Positions 41,992 to 50,252 of a stretch of 64,000 nt of DNA are shown piece by piece. The position numbers were made by a program, and so were the translations under genes. The notes below the pieces were generated by a model that worked only from the letters and a program-made list of their open reading frames with translations, was not told the DNA's origin and did not search any database. This stretch comes from an uncultured Lachnospiraceae bacterium (GTDB taxonomy: Bacteria; Bacillota; Clostridia; Lachnospirales; Lachnospiraceae): the NCBI GenBank assembly GCA_937965795.1, contig CALCMD010000083.1, forward strand, positions 1-64,000, written 5' to 3'. How positions within the stretch are numbered: position 1 is the stretch's first letter; each line of letters starts with the position of its first letter.

Positions 41992-42660
41992 TTATACATT
42001 CGAAAACAGATCAAAAAGCGCTCCCTTCGGCTCTGCTTCAAAACACATGTTTTTCGATGTGACGGGATGCGAAAACCCAAGCCGGAACGCCGCCAAAGCC
42101 ACCGTTTCCGCCGCTTTTGCTCCCCCGCCGGAGTTATACTTTCTGTCCCCCGCAACCGGCATCCCGGCGCCTGCCATCTGAACGCGAATCTGATGATGGC
42201 GTCCGGTCAGAAGATCAATCTCTACAAGGGTATATTCCGACGCTTCTTTTCGAACACGATACACAAGCTCCGCTCTTTTTGCGCCTTTTGTCCCTTCCCT
42301 TACGATGGATGAAGTATTTGTCCTCCCGTCTTTCAGAAGATAATCCACAAGGCGCGCCTCTTTTTGTTCAGGTTTTCCACAAACTACGGCGAGATACTGC
42401 TTCTTCATTCTCCCATCTGTCATCTGGCGGCTTAAATGTGCGGCCGCTTCCTTCGTCTTTGCAAACACGATCACACCCTGTACCGGCTGATCGAGACGGT
42501 GCACCAGGGCAATGTAGGGGTTGTTTTCCTTTTCCTTTCGATAATTTCTCAGAACGCTTACCATGTCCTTTGCTCCAATTTTTGCACTCTGTACCGGAAC
42601 ACCTGCCGGTTTTCTGCAAACCATCAGTTGATGATCTTCATATAAAATATCAATCTCCAT
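41992..42660 (-). CDS. RluA-family pseudouridine synthase
   Basis: 222-residue enzyme that isomerises uridine in rRNA or tRNA. The catalytic Asp is in ALVHRLDQPVQGVIVFAKT (normally HRLDxxTSG; here the T-S is changed to V-Q). The C-terminal GRHHQIRVQMAGAGMPVAGDRKY matches the RluA motif III. No S4 domain, so the short RluA form. ATG at 42660 or 42663 follows GAGGAG. Confidence 0.88.
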   Translation of the reverse strand: MEIDILYEDHQLMVCRKPAGVPVQSAKIGAKDMVSVLRNYRKEKENNPYIALVHRLDQPVQGVIVFAKTKEAAAHLSRQMTDGRMKKQYLAVVCGKPEQKEARLVDYLLKDGRTNTSSIVREGTKGAKRAELVYRVRKEASEYTLVEIDLLTGRHHQIRVQMAGAGMPVAGDRKYNSGGGAKAAETVALAAFRLGFSHPVTSKNMCFEAEPKGALFDLFSNV

Positions 42661-42721
42661 CATGGAACTCCTCTGCCTCCAAACTGATTCTGGCCTGAAA
42701 CGGCCGGATATGTAGTCGCTT

Positions 42722-42751
42722 GCAGATGCCGTTTTCATACCACGGCATCCG
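42722..42751 (-). other. 11-bp hairpin without T run
   Basis: Minus strand GCGGATGCCGT, 9-base loop, ACGGCATCTGC, between the nuclease gene and the RluA gene. It could be an RNA-processing or stability element. Confidence 0.5.
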
Positions 42752-42787
42752 CGGTTAGATATGGTTTGTTGATGATTAAGATTTTTC

Positions 42788-43639
42788 CTATTCCATGCTT
42801 CTTAAAAATTGCTGAATGGAATCAGCTCTTGCAGCCTTCTTATGCCATCCTTTCAAAACTGCCAGGTCGCGTTCACTCATGATACGCACCCGCAGATCGT
42901 CCGGCACTGCGCCCAGCTCTTCCAGCAGTTCCAGAATATCTTCTGCTTTTCCCTCTGCTTTTCCCTCTGCCCGTTCATCTTGCAGCATTTCCTCAAAGAT
43001 CATAAACTTTTCCTCCATTTCCCGACTTTCCTTAATATTCCGGACGGATTTCTGAAGCTGCCTTACAAATTCATCTCCAAAATCTTCCTTGCATTCTTCT
43101 ATGTCCGCCTTTAAAAATCGAAGAAAGTTCACCAGCTTTTTCGAAACTTCATTTTCATTTTTTCCGCAGGTGCTCAAGAAAATACTTCTACTTCCATCCT
43201 GCATATCAAGTCCCTGGCATTCCAGACAGCAAGTTTTAAACGTATAACAGTATTTTTCCTGCCCAAAAGGATCAAAATCGCAGATGAAAATCACATAAGT
43301 ATCCGGAATCTCTGCATATGCCATCCCGCTCCGCAAAGTTTCCATGTCGATCTGCCCATGATAATACCTCGCTCTTCTCCCAAGCGCTGATTTTCTGACA
43401 GCCTGCATCTCGACGTTATAACGCGTATGGTTCGCATCCCGCGCATAAATATCGAGTCTGACGCCTCTGTATTCCGGATGGTATACCATGCTCTTTTCCC
43501 GGCTTACTGCCACCTTCTCAATCGGAAAGCCCAGAGTCATTTCCAAAAAATCCCGGCAGTTCTTTTCGTCACTCATCACTGCCCCAAACATGAAATTGTC
43601 TTTTAAGGTAAGCTCTTCCAGCTTTTTCTTACGTTGCAT
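42788..43639 (-). CDS. Rpn-type PD-(D/E)XK nuclease / transposase-like protein
   Basis: 283 residues of the Rpn family (PF12784/DUF4351-like). Nuclease core near 60-85: GVRLDIYARDANHTRYNVEMQ gives the D...E-x-Q catalytic triad. N-terminal motif LTLKDNFMFGAVM is family-typical. Near residue 225 there is a short repeat AEGKAEGKAED, often of variable length in this family, and a C-terminal dimer part. Rpn proteins promote RecA-independent recombination in E. coli. Own promoter with perfect -10; no transposon ends noted. Confidence 0.85.
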   Translation of the reverse strand: MQRKKKLEELTLKDNFMFGAVMSDEKNCRDFLEMTLGFPIEKVAVSREKSMVYHPEYRGVRLDIYARDANHTRYNVEMQAVRKSALGRRARYYHGQIDMETLRSGMAYAEIPDTYVIFICDFDPFGQEKYCYTFKTCCLECQGLDMQDGSRSIFLSTCGKNENEVSKKLVNFLRFLKADIEECKEDFGDEFVRQLQKSVRNIKESREMEEKFMIFEEMLQDERAEGKAEGKAEDILELLEELGAVPDDLRVRIMSERDLAVLKGWHKKAARADSIQQFLRSME

Positions 43640-43677
43640 AATTTCCCTCCACTTTCGCAGAGGAATTCCACATAATT

Positions 43678-43706
43678 ATTATAGTGCATCACGTTTCGTT
43701 TGTAAA
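43678..43706 (-). promoter_or_regulatory. Promoter of the Rpn-type gene
   Basis: Minus strand TTTACA (43706-43701), 17-base spacer, TATAAT (43683-43678). Confidence 0.7.
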
Positions 43707-43742
43707 TCCATATTCTAAGAAAACTGCTCTTTAAAACTTGCC

Positions 43743-44912
43743 CTAAAACTTCCTCCACACCATCTTGTTCACCACGCCCGTATAACTCTGTATAATTTTC
43801 ACAACCTTTGCAGATACATTCTCTTCCACATAATCCGGCACGGGAATTCCAAATTCCCCATTCCGGTTCATCTCTACCGCCGTTTCCACCGCCTGCAAAA
43901 GGCTGTCCCCATCGATTCCGGCCAAAACAAAACATGCCTTATCCAAAGCCTCAGGCCGCTCCGTGGAAGTGCGGATGCACACGGCCGGAAACGGATGCCC
44001 CACGGAAGTAAAAAAGCTGGACTCCTCCGGCAGCGTCCCGGAATCAGACACTACGGCAAACGCATTCATCTGCAAACAGTTATAATCATGAAAGCCCAGC
44101 GGCTCCTGGCGAATCACACGATCATCCAGCACAAACCCGGACTCCTCCAGCTTTTTGCGGGAACGGGGATGACAGGAATACAGAATGGGCATGTCATATT
44201 TCTCTGCCATCCGGTTGACAGCGGTAAACAATGACTGAAAATTTTTCTCCGTATCAATATTCTCCTCCCTGTGCGCGGATAAAAGAAGATACTTTCCCTT
44301 CTTAAGCCCAAGTCTCTCATGCACCTTCGACGCCTTTATTTTCTCCAGATTCTCATGCAGCACTTCCGCCATCGGGGAACCTGTCACAAAGGTTCGCTCT
44401 TTCGGCAGTCCGCAGTCCGCCAGATACCGGCGCGCATGTTCGGAATAGGCCATATTGACATCCGAAATAATATCCACGATCCTCCGGTTTGTCTCCTCCG
44501 GCAGACACTCATCCTTACAGCGGTTTCCAGCCTCCATGTGAAAAATCGGTATGTGAAGCCGCTTTGCCCCGATCACGGACAGGCAGCTATTCGTATCGCC
44601 AAGCACCAGAACGGCGTCCGGCTTTATCTCTGCCATCAGTTCATAAGACCTTGCAATGATATTTCCCATCGTCTCTCCCAGATCTTTGCCCACCGCGTCC
44701 AGATAGACCTCCGGGTCGTCCAGCTCCAGATCATGAAAAAACACGCCATTCAGGTTATAATCATAATTCTGCCCGGTATGTGCCAGAATGGTGTCAAAAT
44801 ATTTCCGGCACTTTTTAATCACTGCCGCCAGCCGGATGATTTCCGGCCTCGTCCCTACCACGATCAGCAGCTTTAATTTTCCATTCTTTTTAAAGGAAAC
44901 CTTATTCTCCAT
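43743..44912 (-). CDS. capG: UDP-GlcNAc 2-epimerase-type enzyme (CapG/FnlC)
   Basis: 389 residues of the non-hydrolysing 2-epimerase fold. VGTRPEIIRLAAVI at the start, HMEAGNRCKDECLPEETNRRIVD in the middle, SDSGTLPEESSF near 295. In this gene order it is the last step (epimerisation at C2) in making UDP-N-acetyl-L-fucosamine. Overlaps capF by 11 bases; RBS AGGTGG. Upstream frame of 19 codons is spurious. Confidence 0.9.
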   Translation of the reverse strand: MENKVSFKKNGKLKLLIVVGTRPEIIRLAAVIKKCRKYFDTILAHTGQNYDYNLNGVFFHDLELDDPEVYLDAVGKDLGETMGNIIARSYELMAEIKPDAVLVLGDTNSCLSVIGAKRLHIPIFHMEAGNRCKDECLPEETNRRIVDIISDVNMAYSEHARRYLADCGLPKERTFVTGSPMAEVLHENLEKIKASKVHERLGLKKGKYLLLSAHREENIDTEKNFQSLFTAVNRMAEKYDMPILYSCHPRSRKKLEESGFVLDDRVIRQEPLGFHDYNCLQMNAFAVVSDSGTLPEESSFFTSVGHPFPAVCIRTSTERPEALDKACFVLAGIDGDSLLQAVETAVEMNRNGEFGIPVPDYVEENVSAKVVKIIQSYTGVVNKMVWRKF

Positions 44913-46137
44913 GCTTACATTCCACCTTTTCAAAAAATGTATCCGGGCGCCCCGGATCAAACGTTTCATTTGCCCACATCACCGTAACCAGATTTTCCGT
45001 ATCAGACAGATTGATGATGTTATGTGTATAGCCCGGCAGCATATGAATTGCCTCGACCTTATCCCCCGACACTTCAAATTCCATCACGGGATATGGCTGC
45101 CCATTCTCATCCCGGCCAATTTTTCGCTCCTGAATCAGCCCATGTCCCGACACCACGATAAAAAATTCCCACTTGCTGTTGTGCCAGTGTTCTCCCTTTG
45201 TAATTCCCGGTTTGGAAATATTAACCGAAAACTGCCCGCTTCCTCTGGTCTTTAAAAGCTCCGTAAAGCTGCCTCTCTCATCCACATTCATGCAAAGCGG
45301 AAAGCGAACCGCCTCCTTTGGAAGATAAGAAAGATAAGTAGAGTACAATTTTTTTGCAAAGGAGCCTTCCGGAATCTCCGGCATGACCAGCGTTTCCGGC
45401 TGGCGCTTAAAACTTTCCAGTAAATCCACGATCTCCCCCAGGGTAACCTTGTGCGTACCTGGCACATAACAGTAGCGCCCGCCAGCAGCATCGACCGGTT
45501 CCAGCCCCTCATATACGCAGCGGCGCTCCTTTCCCTCCAGCGAATCCAGCATCGCCTCAACCAGATCGTCAATATAAAGCAGTTCCAGCCCGGTATTTCT
45601 GTCATTGACCTGAATCGGCAGATCATTGGCAATCTGATGACAGAACGTAGCTACCACAGAATTATAATTCGGCCTGCACCATTTCCCGAAGAGGTTCGGA
45701 AAACGGTACACCAGAACCTTCGCCCCTGTTTCTTCTTCATAATGAAAAAACAGCTCTTCCCCCGCAAGCTTCGACTTCCCGTAATCCGACTGGCCATAAC
45801 GCCCGATCAGGGTCGCCTGAATGGAGCTCGCCAGCATCACCGGACAGGTATTGTTCTGCTTCTTGAGCATGTCCAGAAGCACTGAAGAAAACCCGAAATT
45901 CCCGCTCATAAACTCCGACTGCTCTTTCGGGCGGTTCACGCCTGCCAGATGAAATACAAAGTCAGCCTTTTCACAAAATTCTTCCAGAAGGGCCGGATCT
46001 GTATCCATGTCATATTCATAAATATTCTCAATCTCAATACCGGGACGCGTCCGGTTTTTTCCTTCTTTGATGTTTCTGAGATTTGCGGTAAGATTCTTCC
46101 CCACAAACCCTTTCGCGCCTGTCACTAAAACTTTCAT
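44902..46137 (-). CDS. capF: Bifunctional UDP-sugar epimerase/reductase with cupin (CapF)
   Basis: 411 residues. N-terminal short-chain reductase domain (TGAKGFVGKNL; YGKSK with the Tyr-Lys pair near 120) and a C-terminal cupin with GEHWHNSKWEFFIVVSG and HMLPGYTHNI, which binds zinc in CapF. This is the exact CapF layout of Staphylococcus: the cupin epimerises C3 and the SDR part reduces C4. Overlaps capE by 4 bases. Confidence 0.92.
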   Translation of the reverse strand: MKVLVTGAKGFVGKNLTANLRNIKEGKNRTRPGIEIENIYEYDMDTDPALLEEFCEKADFVFHLAGVNRPKEQSEFMSGNFGFSSVLLDMLKKQNNTCPVMLASSIQATLIGRYGQSDYGKSKLAGEELFFHYEEETGAKVLVYRFPNLFGKWCRPNYNSVVATFCHQIANDLPIQVNDRNTGLELLYIDDLVEAMLDSLEGKERRCVYEGLEPVDAAGGRYCYVPGTHKVTLGEIVDLLESFKRQPETLVMPEIPEGSFAKKLYSTYLSYLPKEAVRFPLCMNVDERGSFTELLKTRGSGQFSVNISKPGITKGEHWHNSKWEFFIVVSGHGLIQERKIGRDENGQPYPVMEFEVSGDKVEAIHMLPGYTHNIINLSDTENLVTVMWANETFDPGRPDTFFEKVECKHGE

Positions 46138-47180
46138 ACCTTCTCCCTTTTCTCCAGTTCCTCCCGCACATAGTCGGCAGTCAGAATCTTTTTCACTGTC
46201 CCTTCCACATCCAGGCGGTTCGTGTTATGACTCGTGTATGCCTCGTCCGCCATCGTATGTACCTGCCCCTCGACAAAGAACTTATCATAATTCAGATCGC
46301 GTCCGTCTGCCGCTACCCGGTAGTATTTCCCCATGTCCTCGCTGCGCAGACGCTCCTCGCACGTCATCAGCGTTTCATACAGCTTCTCCCCGTGGCGGGT
46401 GCCGATGATGCTTGTCCCGGTATCGCCAAAAAGCTTCTGCACCGCCTTTGCCAGATCGCCGATCGTAGACGCATCCGCCTTCTGAATGAACAGGTCGCCC
46501 GGGTTCGCATGTTCAAACGCAAACTTCACCAGTTCCACCGCTTCGTCCAGATTCATGAGAAACCTGGTCATCTCCGGATTCGTGATGGTAATCGGATTCC
46601 CGGCTTTAATCTGTCCGACAAACAGCGGAATCACAGAACCTCTGCTGCACATGACGTTTCCATAACGGGTACAGCAGATGACCGTCTTCCCTCTCTCTGC
46701 GGCTACACGGGCATTTGCATAAACCACATGCTCCATCATGGCCTTCGAAATCCCCATCGCATTGATCGGGTAAGCCGCCTTATCGGTGGATAAGCACACC
46801 ACCCGCCTGACCCCGGCGTCCATCGCCGCATGAAGCATATTGTCGGTGCCCTCCACGTTTGTCCGCACCGCCTCCATCGGAAAAAACTCACAGGACGGAA
46901 CCTGCTTTAAGGCCGCCGCATGAAAGACATAATCCACGCCGTACATGGCGTCCTTGATGGACTGTGCGTTTCGGACGTCCCCGATATAGAACTTCACCTT
47001 ATCCGCATACTCCGGGAGACGCGCCTGCAAGTCGTGGCGCATATCATCCTGTTTCTTTTCATCACGGGAAAAAATGCGGATTTCCCCGATGTCGGTCGTC
47101 AGAAAATGCTTTAACACCGTGTTTCCAAAAGAACCGGTTCCCCCGGTAATCATTAAAGTTGCTCCGTTAAATGCTGACAT
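46134..47180 (-). CDS. capE: UDP-GlcNAc 4,6-dehydratase/5-epimerase (CapE/FnlA)
   Basis: 348-residue short-chain dehydratase. NAD site ITGGTGSFGN; active-site region STDKAAYPINAMGISK, where Met replaces the usual Tyr as in inverting dehydratases; GRHGEKLYE-like GTRHGEKLYETL near 270. First step toward UDP-N-acetyl-L-fucosamine. RBS GGAGAG. It follows a toxin-antitoxin pair on the other strand and has a possible own promoter. Confidence 0.93.
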   Translation of the reverse strand: MSAFNGATLMITGGTGSFGNTVLKHFLTTDIGEIRIFSRDEKKQDDMRHDLQARLPEYADKVKFYIGDVRNAQSIKDAMYGVDYVFHAAALKQVPSCEFFPMEAVRTNVEGTDNMLHAAMDAGVRRVVCLSTDKAAYPINAMGISKAMMEHVVYANARVAAERGKTVICCTRYGNVMCSRGSVIPLFVGQIKAGNPITITNPEMTRFLMNLDEAVELVKFAFEHANPGDLFIQKADASTIGDLAKAVQKLFGDTGTSIIGTRHGEKLYETLMTCEERLRSEDMGKYYRVAADGRDLNYDKFFVEGQVHTMADEAYTSHNTNRLDVEGTVKKILTADYVREELEKREKV

Positions 47181-47211
47181 CTTTTTCTCTCCTATCTTTT
47201 TATTGTCTCTT

Positions 47212-47239
47212 AATGTAAAATTTCCTTTTTGATCTTCAA
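47212..47239 (-). promoter_or_regulatory. Possible promoter of capEFG
   Basis: Minus strand TTGAAG (47239-47234), 16-base spacer, TACATT (47217-47212). Weak match; it overlaps the zone just before the plus-strand antitoxin promoter. Confidence 0.35.
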
Positions 47240-47256
47240 AAGCTCCATCCTTTTCG

Positions 47257-47296
47257 TTGACTTTATATCAAAATTCAGTTATAATTTTGATATAAA
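47257..47296 (+). promoter_or_regulatory. Toxin-antitoxin promoter and operator
   Basis: TTGACT (47257-47262), 17-base spacer, TATAAT (47280-47285). A perfect 14-bp inverted repeat TTTATATCAAAATT / AATTTTGATATAAA (47262-47275, 47283-47296) covers the spacer and -10. Typical of autoregulated type II modules. Confidence 0.85.
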
Positions 47297-47309
47297 GGAG
47301 GTGTCGGCT

Positions 47310-47573
47310 ATGCCAACGATTCGTTCCAGCGCTGATTTACGAAACAGCTACAATGAAATTTCCACTCTTTGCCATGACTACCCCGAACCTGTTTTTATCA
47401 CCAAAAACGGAAAAGGCGATCTCGCTGTCATGAGCATTGAAGCATATGAACAGCTTATCGGAAAATTTGAACTATACGGACTGATTCAGGAAGGGCTTAC
47501 TGATGTACAGGAGGGGAAAACCCGTCCATTTTCCGAAGCTGTCTCCGAGATAAGGAGCCGCCGGAAAAAATGA
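47310..47573 (+). CDS. Phd/YefM-family antitoxin
   Basis: 87 residues. MPTIRSSADLRNSYNEISTLCHDYPEPVFITKNGKGDLAVMSIEAYEQL is the Phd/YefM DNA-binding fold; the C-terminal part is the flexible toxin-binding tail. ATG at 47310 follows AAAGGAGG. Should bind its own operator with the toxin. Stop overlaps the toxin ATG by 4 bases. Confidence 0.9.
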   Translation: MPTIRSSADLRNSYNEISTLCHDYPEPVFITKNGKGDLAVMSIEAYEQLIGKFELYGLIQEGLTDVQEGKTRPFSEAVSEIRSRRKK

Positions 47574-47902
47574 CTTATCACATCCATATCACCCAAACTG
47601 CCGAAAGGGACTTAAACCGCGCCGCAGATTATATCGAATTTACCCTCAAAAATCCCCAGGCCGCCGATCATCTTCTGGATATTGCAGAAGAAAAAATCAA
47701 TCATCTGGCGCAGTTCCCACAGAAATTTCCTCTTGTCGATGACAAGGTACTTGCGTCCTGGGGAATCCGCTTTACAAAGGTCAACCATTATCTTGCTTTC
47801 TATATCATTTCCGAAGAAGATGCACAGGTAACCATTCTGCGGTTTCTGTATATGCGGAGCAACTGGAAGAATATCCTGAAGTGTGGGATTTTGCTGCGGT
47901 AG
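47570..47902 (+). CDS. RelE/ParE-family toxin
   Basis: 110 residues. Pattern YHIHITQTAERDLNRAADYIEFTLKNPQAADHLLDIAEEKINHLAQFP then VNHYLAFYIISEEDAQVTILRFLYMRSNW is the RelE/ParE fold; the C-terminal RFLYMRSNW and Arg residues fit a ParE-like member. Targets (gyrase or mRNA) cannot be told. Coupled to the antitoxin; no terminator is evident after it. Confidence 0.88.
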   Translation: MTYHIHITQTAERDLNRAADYIEFTLKNPQAADHLLDIAEEKINHLAQFPQKFPLVDDKVLASWGIRFTKVNHYLAFYIISEEDAQVTILRFLYMRSNWKNILKCGILLR

Positions 47903-47943
47903 CTTTTTCGCTTTCTTGCTTTTTTATTCCGTTAAACTTTTTA

Positions 47944-48951
47944 TCATGCGGAATGCAACGCTGTTTTTACGGCCAAATTAATACGACGCATTACTGGGTT
48001 TATGATCCTTGAGAAGCCCAGAATAAATACAACGCACAAAACAGCATAAAGACAATCACTTTTTATATAATATAAATTTCCACGTAATAATGACATAATC
48101 ATTCCCTGCGAAGCATATATTTCAAAAGAAATTACACCAAGCCACTTCGTCAGTTTACAGCAAACCGGAACCATCCCTGTCACACAGACAGTTAAAATAA
48201 CAAAGCTGACGGATGAAATCATTTTGCAGAATATTCTTATTACCCCCCCCGTAATATTTGTGTTTCCTGCAATCAGAAAGGCGCCAAAACATACCGCCGC
48301 ACTCAGAAAAATTTTTATATAATATTGTTTTTCAGATAAAACAGAATCTATTCTTTCCCGGTATTTATTCCATAATATCCCTAAAAGGAAACACCATACT
48401 GCTTCATACCAGGTTGTTGACAACCCCAGCGCTACACAGCCTGCAATATATAAAACTGTTCCCGCCGCTACCGCACACTCTTTATATTTCCCTGCAAATC
48501 GAAAGCTGACATAAAACAAGAGGTAAAATACCAATATTGTTTGCAGATACCATCCGTTCAAAATCACCGTTCCTCCAAAGAATAATGAAAGCAAAATCTC
48601 TGTCCATGCCATATCCTTTCCCATCAATAAGTTAAAGAGCACATAAATTCCTGTCCAGCAAAGACAAATGCAGTAAAAAGGCAATATTCGATTCTTCGGA
48701 AAATCCCTGATATATCCATCTCCTTTATTTTTATAAGAAGCCATTAATCCATACCCTGATATAAAAAAGAAAACAGACACCGATAAATATCCGAGCGCTG
48801 TAAAGAGCGATCCTATGACCGTATCATTCAACACAGGCATGCGTCCTCTCAGATGGCACATCAGAACCAGACTTGCCATAATCCCCTTTAAACAATCTGT
48901 ATGATTCTTTGAAAGATATTCGCTTTCAGGACGGGATAAATAAGTTTTCAT
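47944..48951 (-). CDS. Acyltransferase-3 family membrane protein
   Basis: 335 residues with about ten membrane segments. N-terminal DCLKGIMASLVLMCHLRGRM is the AT3 family motif with His that starts catalysis; FFISGYGLM follows. Likely O-acetylates a polysaccharide subunit. Overlaps the cytidylyltransferase gene by 4 bases. Last gene of the cluster's 5' part, convergent with the toxin gene. Confidence 0.88.
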   Translation of the reverse strand: MKTYLSRPESEYLSKNHTDCLKGIMASLVLMCHLRGRMPVLNDTVIGSLFTALGYLSVSVFFFISGYGLMASYKNKGDGYIRDFPKNRILPFYCICLCWTGIYVLFNLLMGKDMAWTEILLSLFFGGTVILNGWYLQTILVFYLLFYVSFRFAGKYKECAVAAGTVLYIAGCVALGLSTTWYEAVWCFLLGILWNKYRERIDSVLSEKQYYIKIFLSAAVCFGAFLIAGNTNITGGVIRIFCKMISSVSFVILTVCVTGMVPVCCKLTKWLGVISFEIYASQGMIMSLLRGNLYYIKSDCLYAVLCVVFILGFSRIINPVMRRINLAVKTALHSA

Positions 48952-49355
48952 TTTCCCTTCCTCCCTTCGTTAATCTCCTTCTTGATCTTCGTAGTGCTGA
49001 CTTCCGGAGTTCTCGGCAAATATACAACCTCTACGCCTTCCTCTCTCAGAAAATCAAACTTTTCTTTCCAATCATCTCCTATCACAAACGTATCGATATG
49101 ATACTCTTTCACATCTGACCGTTTTTGTTCCCAACATGTCTCCGGAATCACCAAATCTACATAACGAATCGCTTCCACAAGTGTTTTTCTCTGCTCATAT
49201 GTAAAATAACATGTTTTCTTTTTTTGATTCCAGTTAAACTCGTCTGTAGATACCGCTACTATCAGATAGTCCCCTAACTCCTTTGCCCTTTTTAACAAAT
49301 TAATATGGCCGTAATGCAATAAATCAAACGTACCATAAGTAATGACTCTCTTCAT
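48948..49355 (-). CDS. Glycerol-3-phosphate cytidylyltransferase-type enzyme
   Basis: 135 residues. Nucleotidyl-transferase motifs GTFDLLHYGHINLL (HxGH) and a late RTPEVSTTKIKKEI are those of TagD/GCT, which makes CDP-glycerol. RBS is weak. Next to LicD, so it may supply the CDP-activated polyol phosphate for that transferase. Length equals TagD of Bacillus (129). Confidence 0.88.
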   Translation of the reverse strand: MKRVITYGTFDLLHYGHINLLKRAKELGDYLIVAVSTDEFNWNQKKKTCYFTYEQRKTLVEAIRYVDLVIPETCWEQKRSDVKEYHIDTFVIGDDWKEKFDFLREEGVEVVYLPRTPEVSTTKIKKEINEGRKGK

Positions 49356-49397
49356 TCGTATATGCCCCCTCTTCTCCTGTTTTTCCAAATACTTCTT

Positions 49398-50252
49398 TTA
49401 CTGTTTCCTTTCCATATAATTGGTATAAGATTTTTCTAAATCTATAATCTTTGTATAATGATGCGTTACCCTTTTCTCCTTTGGCGGAAACTCCATGTAA
49501 TTTCCATATAAACGCATCAAATATTCCCCATACTTTGCAGGCGCCTGTACGGATAATCCCTCGAACTGCACCGTCGTGGTTTCCGCAAACCATTCCAACG
49601 GAACCATCTCCTTTTCCCCCCATGCCCCGCAGAAATTGCAGATAAATTCACTTTCCTTAACGGATTGAAATAATTCTTCTTGTTTCTCCAATGCGCTTTC
49701 CAACTCAGGATACCGAATCATAGCTACAGCAGAAATCATTCGAATGGCAAACTCTTTTATCATCGAATGTTTCATAGACTCCGGAATTTCATAAATCTTT
49801 CGAATGCGGTACTTTAAAAGCTGCTGCCTGATTCTGAATTTCAATATCCTTCTCTTACCTGTCGGATAATAGTCCAGCGGAAAAATATCGATATATACGC
49901 CATGATTCATATTCCGTTTCCACGTACTGATCTCCATAAATGTCGTCCTGCTGTCACGCATTTTCATAAAGTTATACGGATAAGCAGGGTCTGAATCCCT
50001 TGACTGTACAAAATAAAACTCCGGCAGATACTTCTGTGCTTTTCTCTTAAAAATCTCATAATCCTTACGCGGCATTCCCACGTCAATATCATCGTCCCAG
50101 GGAATAAATCCTTTATGCCGTACGGCTCCCAGCAAGGTTCCTCCAAGAAGATAATATTTTAACTGCAATCGTTCACATACCTTTAGAAATGCTATCAGCA
50201 TATCCAATTCTATCGCCTTCAAAGAATCCGTTTCTTCTCTACTAAGCTTCAT
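49398..50252 (-). CDS. LicD-family phosphotransferase
   Basis: 284 residues. Motif LLGGTLLGAVRHKGFIPWDDDIDVGM with the DDDID metal triad near 45-55 is the LicD hallmark. LicD enzymes transfer phosphocholine, phosphoribitol or phosphoglycerol from a CDP carrier onto glycans. Overlaps the following acyltransferase stop by 11 bases. No choline uptake or licABC genes are seen. Confidence 0.9.
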   Translation of the reverse strand: MKLSREETDSLKAIELDMLIAFLKVCERLQLKYYLLGGTLLGAVRHKGFIPWDDDIDVGMPRKDYEIFKRKAQKYLPEFYFVQSRDSDPAYPYNFMKMRDSRTTFMEISTWKRNMNHGVYIDIFPLDYYPTGKRRILKFRIRQQLLKYRIRKIYEIPESMKHSMIKEFAIRMISAVAMIRYPELESALEKQEELFQSVKESEFICNFCGAWGEKEMVPLEWFAETTTVQFEGLSVQAPAKYGEYLMRLYGNYMEFPPKEKRVTHHYTKIIDLEKSYTNYMERKQ

